64,000 nucleotides of DNA, taken from NCBI GenBank assembly GCA_024220525.1, contig JAMYWO010000095.1, positions 45,402 to 109,401 of the forward strand, written 5' to 3'. The translations under genes and the position numbers were made by a program. Origin of the DNA: Cochliopodium minus (lineage: Eukaryota > Discosea > Himatismenida > Cochliopodiidae). The notes under the pieces are model-generated. The model saw only the letters and a list, made by a program, of their open reading frames with translations, made no database searches and had not been told where the DNA came from. Shown here in pieces: positions 58,058 through 64,000 of this stretch; positions within the stretch are counted from its first letter, which is position 1, and every line of letters begins with the position of its first letter.

Positions 58058-59154
58058 TTCTTTTATAAAATTTTTTTATTTGTACACAAGAAGTTAAAGT
58101 TATTTTCAATTTGATTGAATTTTTATTTTTTAATTTTTATTTTTTTATAATTTATTTTTCCTTTTTATTTCAAAACAAATTTGATTAGCAATAATATTTA
58201 AAACGTACATCTCGAGATCATTTCCCTTATGAAAGTAACTTTTTTTTTTCAACGCATTAATTCCACTAACAATGGGAAAGTCGGAAAGATGGAGATAAAT
58301 TAAATTAAAAAAATTATTATTATTAAATATAAAAGATTGAGAGAATTGAAGAAATCTCATAAATCCAAAAAGATATAAAAAAATTTACAATCAAAATAAA
58401 AGTAAAGTAGTTAGAGTATAAAAAGGAAAATGAAATTGTTCATTTACCCTTTGTTTTTAAAACAAAATTTTTTTATTGTGCTAAAGATCTCCTTAGTTAT
58501 TATTTTTATTGAGGATCCTTGTCTTAAAAATTTTTTTTTTCACAATGTAATTTTTAATTTTTTTTATTTTTATTTTTTTTTTTTTTTTAAATTAAGGAAA
58601 ATTAAATAATTATATTTAGCAAACAGAATAAAGAAAAAGAAAATTTCATTTAAATCTATATCTTAAACTACATTTCGATAATAAAATTTATTTTACGTGT
58701 ACTAAAAGAATATCCTAAAGTTCATATATTTTTTTAATTAACTCAAAAGATTCAATAATGCTTCACATCTTGAAAGAAACAAATTTTCTTTAAATGGTTC
58801 CCTATCTAAAAAAATAGTGAGAAAAACCCGGTTCCATCTTAAATTTTTTAAACAAAGTTTAATTTTGATTTGATAGATTGATCATCATTTTATTTGCATT
58901 TAGATTTGGATATGGATCAATCATTTTTTTGTAATCTTACAGTACGAATGAAAGATCTGAATAAAATATTAAATTAAATTATAAATTTTTTTCTTCATCG
59001 AATGGTTTGGTAGATGTAATCAAAATATATTTTGAGTCAATATATATTTAAAATGGAAATAAAATAAAAAAAGAAATTAATTTATTTAATCAATTTTACA
59101 AAAAAAGGGGAAAATATCTGTTGTTTTTTCATAAAAACAAAAAGAAAAAAAAAA
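58058..59154. other. Intergenic region
   Basis: About 1.1 kb, very A/T-rich, between zinc-finger copy B and the stop of the large kinase gene. A 71-codon minus-strand frame at 58360-58145 has low-complexity composition and no splice or family support. Nothing else is seen. Confidence 0.45.
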
Positions 59155-62100
59155 TCAATTGAGATTGAGACCAGACTCCTTCAAAGAAGGAACGTTCTCG
59201 TTCAAGAAGAGTTCAAGATCAGAAGCACAAGGCCTGCTACCAGGATCAACCAAACAACTAAGACGAAGTTCTTGTATACAATGCGGAGTGTTTTTAACTA
59301 CATTCTCGTCAAAGCTGGCAACTTTACTTTCTTTGATCATGGAGAGAGATTCGAAGTAGGAAAGATCCGACCAAGGAACTTTGCGGGTGATGGTTTCTTC
59401 GACGATGAGGCCGAAACTCCAGATGTCCGCTGATTTGTTATAGCTTTTTCCATTGAATACTTCTGGAGCCATCCACAATGGTGTTCCTTGACTAAAATAA
59501 TAATTAATAAAATAAGAATAATACTCAATAAAAATAAGGATAATTAATAAATAAAAATAAAGAAAAAAAAATTGAAAATTATTTTTCAAATAAAAATTTT
59601 ACCTTTTGGTCATTTTAACATCAAGAAATCTAGTTGTTCCAAAATCACATAGTTTAATAAATGGCTTTTTTAAAAAATATATTTTAATTTTTTTTTTTAA
59701 TTTTAATTTTCAAAACTGTATTTCTTACATTATCTTCTTGGTTAGGATCAATGCTGACCACCAAAAGATTAGATGACTTCAAATCACGATGTATCAAAGG
59801 AGGGATAAAGTTGTGTAAGTAAGAGAGTGATTTGCTCACATCTTTCAAAAATTTTCCTATCAAATAAAAAAAATTAAATTAAAAAAATATTGTTAATTTT
59901 AAAAAAATAAATGAAGATGAATTGTACCTATTAGATACCAACTTAGCTCTAACTTTTGTTCACCAGTTTTCTCGTGTAAAATGTCGTAGAGAGAACCAAG
60001 CTCGATGAACTCTGTGACCAAGACGTTGATTCCCATGCCGTTGTTCGCAGTACCATAAAAATGCACAATGTTTTCATGAGAAAGTTTCCTGAAAAAAAAT
60101 GAAAATTAAAATAGGAAAAAAAGAATTTTAAATATTATAATATAATAATAATAATTAGTTTTTAAAAATACATTTTTAAATATTTTCCTTTGAAAAGTTT
60201 TTTCTTTTCAAAATTTTTTTTCTTTGAAATTTTTTTTTTTTTCTTACGCCATGATGTCGTATTCGCTTTTGAAATCGCTCAACATCTGTTTGATAGCAAC
60301 TTCTTTGCCTCTCCACTTCCCTTTAAAAACAGTACCCTGAGCACCCTCCGCGATCTTCTTCTCCAAAATCAGATCCTTGTACAACAAGTTGAAGGATTGC
60401 TCCGACTCCGTATCTATCGTTATAATTTGGTTGGAACATTTGTTGAAATGGCAGATAATAAATTCCTTGACGGAGGTGGTGCAAAGAAAATTTATTTCTA
60501 TGTTCACTTGCACTATTTTCCCCTTTCCAATTACACCTAAAATTTTGTTTTGACAAAAAAATTTTTTTTTTTATATTTAATTTTATATTTTATATATGAA
60601 AATGGATTTTATTGAAATTTCCAATAAAATAAAAAAAAGTTGTGAATGTGAATGTGAACGTGAGAAAAATCTTTTAAATTCAATTAAATTAAAATGATTG
60701 AGGAAATAAATAAAATCAATCGGAATTCTTTTAATTATAAATTATAAATTAAAATTTGCAATAAATTCGAATTTCTTTTAAAATAAACTTTTAAGAAAAA
60801 ATTTGTATTTGAGGATCTTCATCAAAAAAAATAATAAAGTGGAAAATATATTGGTCGTAGATGAAGAACACGAAAAGAGAATAAACTCAAATTCCCTTTT
60901 AAACTCAACATACTTTTCATATTTTTTTTTATATTTAAACTGTCGGGATGAAATTAAAAAAAAAAAAATTTAAATAAAATACAAAAGTGAAATATATGTA
61001 TTTTATTCAATATTAATAAAGTAGTTTGTATGTAAAATTCCATTGATAATTAGAATAGATGTATAATCTTGTGCTGATCTCATTTTGTTTAGGTAAAAGA
61101 TTAATGAAATATTTTATTATTGAAAAAAAAGACTAAATGTATTTTCAATACAAAAAAATACAACCATTGAATCAATCTACCAAAATAATCATAAAAAGAA
61201 TTTTAAAATTTTGTTAGCGGGATTAAAGATGGAGGAAAAGATTAAAAAATATTAGACATGTCCAAATATTACAACTTTGTTAGCGGATATAAAAATTTTA
61301 CTAACAAAATTTATACTGTTGTAATATTTTTGGACATCCTTAAAAAAATATAAAAAATATATATATTTTTTTTTTACCTTGCTGAGGATTGATGGATATG
61401 TTGAAATCATGTGGCTTGGTATGATGAATAAAAAATTTGATTTTGTTATCTGTTGTATTTGCCAAAGTGATAGTCTCAACAACAGGAGTGAAGACAGGAC
61501 AAGGAGGATTGAACTCAAGAATCTTTTTTGAAAAGGAGACCTGTTTCAATGAGGGAAGATGTTTGTTGTTGCTTGACTTGCTTATTGTCTTTCTCCTCAC
61601 TACTTTGTTGTAGGAGGAGAGGTAGAAGGTGGAGAGGCTTTCGAGGAAGGTATCGTCTTCATCAGCGAGGGTTTTGATAACTTTGAAGTGTTTGGAGATG
61701 TTTTGTGTAAGGTCTTCGTTTGTGGTTGTCATTATCCTGAAATAAAATTGAAAATAAATAAAATTAAAAATTAAAAAAGTTTTACGTAAATAATTTTTCT
61801 ACATTTTCGAAATTGGAAAAGAAAAAAGAGGTATGATCAACGGAGCAATTATTTAGATATGCAAAAGGATAAGTGAGGGGATTTCCTCTGAAAGAAACCT
61901 TCTCCATTTTGGTAAAAAAAGAAAGAATAAACTTGGTAGTGGGGATCCTAGTGATCTGGTTTTCAGACAAATTCAAGATTTTGAGGGAGTTCAACAAATA
62001 TATGGAAGGAGGGATCTGTGTAAACTCATTGTTGGAAAGATCCAAAACTTGTAAATAACTTGCAAATGATTCTAATCCGAAAATGTTGGAGATTTTGGAG

Positions 62101-63911
62101 TTGTTGAAGTTGGCAATCTCTTTGGTCACAACAATGTTGAACACTCTTTTTTGGAGATTTTGAAGGGGCATTTGCTTGTGCATGTAATGGGTAGAGTTGG
62201 AGAGAAAGGAAGATTGATCGTTGAGTTTGCGGACAAATTTATTATCGAATTTGTAGGGTTGTGGATTTGGATTGAGTTCCAACAAATTAGATTGTAAAAG
62301 TTGAATCTGTTCCTTTGAGAAACCTTCTTGGAAGAGCTGATAAAAAAGATTAACTTTTGATTGAACGAGAATGTTGGGTATATCAAAAGAGTTGTATTGT
62401 TGTTCCTCTTCTGGGATGTTTCTTTCTATAATGTGAGAAATAAGGGTGGATGTCTGTGGAGATCTGGAAACAGTGACATTTACAAAGAGCTCCGTTTTCA
62501 TCGATATTTTTTCTCTGTACTGTTCCATTACCTGATAATAGCTGTTTTCATCGAAACGAGTTCCCGTAGCAAAAGATTCAACAAGATCACAAAGCAACTC
62601 GAAATTTCTCATGTTGAAATGTTTGAGTTTTGTAGAAGATAAGATGAAATCATATGTTTTGTACTCTCTCAAAACAGGAATGATCATAAATTTGAAGATG
62701 AGAACGCTGAGTATTTGCACCGAGTTGACTTTATCATTTGGATCAAGAAATTTGTTTGCAAAGTAGTTGAGAAAGATTTTTAGTTGAACGGGAAATGGTT
62801 TCGTCACAATTTTGTTAAGTTCGTTAACGAAATATTCTACAAATTCGAAAAGATTTTTGCTATTAGTTGTTTGGGTTTGTCCTTCACCGATCAAAGTAGG
62901 TTTTATTTCCACAGGCAAATCTGTATCATACTCTTCAAAGATTTTTTTGAGAGTAGGTTGCAAGAAGCTGTGAACGTGTTTGAAACAATACTCTGTGATA
63001 AACCTGTTCAACAACAAAGAAGAATCAGAAATAAATTTAAGAGTGAGTTTTTTAGGAAAATTTGTAGTGAATAGCTTCAAAAGATTTATTCCGTGAGATC
63101 TCGATTCGAAAAGGGAAACTATCAAAGAGATGAACTGATCCCTCAAAATTTCTTCGACACAGTTGATGAGTGCGTTGAACCATGGTTCTCCTCCTTCCAA
63201 AAAAATCTTCATCACTTTGTAGGAGAAATCTATTTTTGGATATCTTTGTGCGTATTCTTGAAACTCTTCCATGTTGTTCATAACTACGTCGAAAAAAAAT
63301 TTGGTGTTGATTTTGTATTCCCTTTCGAGATATTCTTTGAAAAACTCAAATGTGAACTTCTCTTCTTCAATTTCTATCTTGTTTTCTCTCTCATCTTGAT
63401 TGTTAGGTGAGATAAAGTTTCTATCAATCACCTCCATTTCTATTTTTGATAGATATTGGATGAGTTCTTTGGGTTTTTTGATCAGATGCAACATTTTTTT
63501 GTGGAAATTGTATATCAACATATCATTCGTCAGATCATAGTATCTATTCTTTCTCATCGTGCATAAGATGAATTCTGATGGATTTCCAAGATTTTTCATC
63601 TTACATATCTTTTCTATCGCATCGTACACCTTGAGATATTTATCCAAGAATATGAAGGCATGGAACCCATCCGGTAATTGAACATTGAAGATCACCTCAA
63701 ATGATTTTATTTTATCTGATTCCAAATTCTTCTTTGTGATCAAAAACAATTCTGTATTATCATACCTTGCGAAATTTTGATTTATTTGATAATATGGGTG
63801 ATTAATTTTTTTGCAAATAAAAAGTTGTATATAATAAAAATCATTGAAAGATATTTGATTTCCTAAAGAGATATCATTCCCCTCATAAATTAATGTATAA
63901 CTCCATCCCAT
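59155..63911 (-). CDS. RasGAP-like, LRR, MSP-like and TKL kinase fusion protein
   Basis: Seven exons (63911-61786, 61736-61378, 60536-60248, 60088-59928, 59856-59729, 59664-59603, 59491-59155) close exactly to 1153 residues. N-terminus: a ubiquitin-fold-like segment similar to FERM F0 (FNVQLPDGFHAFIFLDKYLK, IEKICKMKNLGNPSEFILC). About residues 230-480: RasGAP-like helices (FISLIVSLFESRSHGINLLK, IFEEYDTDLPVEIKP, SVLIFKFMIIPVLREYKTYD). About 640-700: three leucine-rich repeats (LQVLDLSNNEFTQIPPSIY). About 780-865: a beta domain like the MSP/VAMP-type fold of amoebal kinases (FNISINPQQGVIGKGK, FLCTTSVKEFIICHF). Then an intact TKL kinase: AEGAQGTVFKG, VAIK911, HRD1003LKSSN, DFG1030, GTPLWMAPE. 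The first exon alone is over 2 kb. It would couple Ras signalling to a kinase. Confidence 0.8.
61258..61337. repeat. Imperfect inverted repeat in an intron
   Basis: ATGTCCAAATATTACAAC at 61258 is answered by GTTGTAATATTTTTGGACAT ending at 61337, its reverse complement apart from two extra bases. Inside, TTTGTTAG and CTAACAAA also pair. The 80-base structure could fold into a hairpin in RNA or be a very small MITE. It sits in the intron between 61378 and 60536 of the large kinase gene. Confidence 0.7.
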
Positions 63912-64000
63912 AATTAATTTAGAAATTCTAAATTCAATCAATATCCATTTTTTTTACATCATATCTTGAATAAATTAAGATGAAATCTCAAATATAAACA

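Noticed and set aside
58145-58360. Minus-strand 71-codon frame
   Set aside because: Low-complexity Phe/Asn/Leu/Lys content, no homology, no supporting splice sites; likely chance in AT-rich DNA.

Overview
This is a nuclear genome fragment from an AT-rich eukaryotic microbe. Exons are about 70% A+T and introns and spacers 80-90%. Most genes carry several short GT-AG introns, the standard code is used (TAA, TAG and TGA all end reading frames), asparagine runs are common, and spacers are often only 60-400 bases. The gene content (TKL kinases, a Roco protein, a countin-like saposin protein, an RWP-RK factor, triple SAM-RING, V-ATPase, AP-1, augmin, condensin) suits a free-living amoeboid protist. 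Dictyostelid-like Amoebozoa fit best because of the countin-like and Roco genes, but a heterolobosean or anaeramoebid cannot be excluded from sequence alone.

Layout. 0-6.3 kb: a membrane glycosyltransferase-like gene, URI1, a TALE-like homeobox gene and a cytochrome b5 gene. 6.4-11.5 kb: V-ATPase subunit B, AP-1 sigma, an OB-fold protein and ribosomal protein eS19 with an odd N-terminal tail. 12.8-18.1 kb: RWP-RK factor, glutathione S-transferase, triple SAM-RING protein, and a WDR75 (UTP17) gene that stops abruptly near a single N. 18.6-24 kb: coiled-coil protein, augmin subunit HAUS8 and AdoMet decarboxylase. 24-31 kb: Roco GTPase gene running into a 352-base gap, the tail of another gene, and AP-1 gamma. 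31-40.4 kb: a large orphan protein with a possible nuclease-like motif, an ankyrin protein, a PH protein and a small membrane protein. 40.8-47.4 kb: countin-like secreted protein, SmD1, condensin subunit CAP-H and ribosomal protein eL21. 47.7-49.6 kb: a PIF/Harbinger DNA transposon (transposase plus SANT/Myb-like partner) running into a second gap. 49.9-63.9 kb: a tandem pseudokinase-kinase gene, two tandem CDCA7-like zinc-finger genes, and a very large RasGAP-like/LRR/MSP-like/kinase gene.

The genes are not an operon. They are mostly housekeeping genes (trafficking, splicing, translation, chromosome structure) interleaved with signalling genes. Two AP-1 subunits lie about 18 kb apart. Intron-exon structures below were worked out by hand, using reading-frame closure across every join plus family similarity; for the well-known families every exon joined in frame from start to stop. 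Both assembly gaps abut the same 7-base simple repeat (T6A on one strand), so linkage across them is not proven.

The most notable items are the JAK-like tandem pseudokinase/kinase gene, the RasGAP-LRR-kinase fusion, the orphan protein with a D...E-x-K signature, the CDCA7-like pair, several microexons (9, 10 and 6 bases, and a coding exon of ATG alone), and lineage-specific tails on eS19 and SmD1. No tRNA, rRNA, CRISPR array or retroelement was seen.
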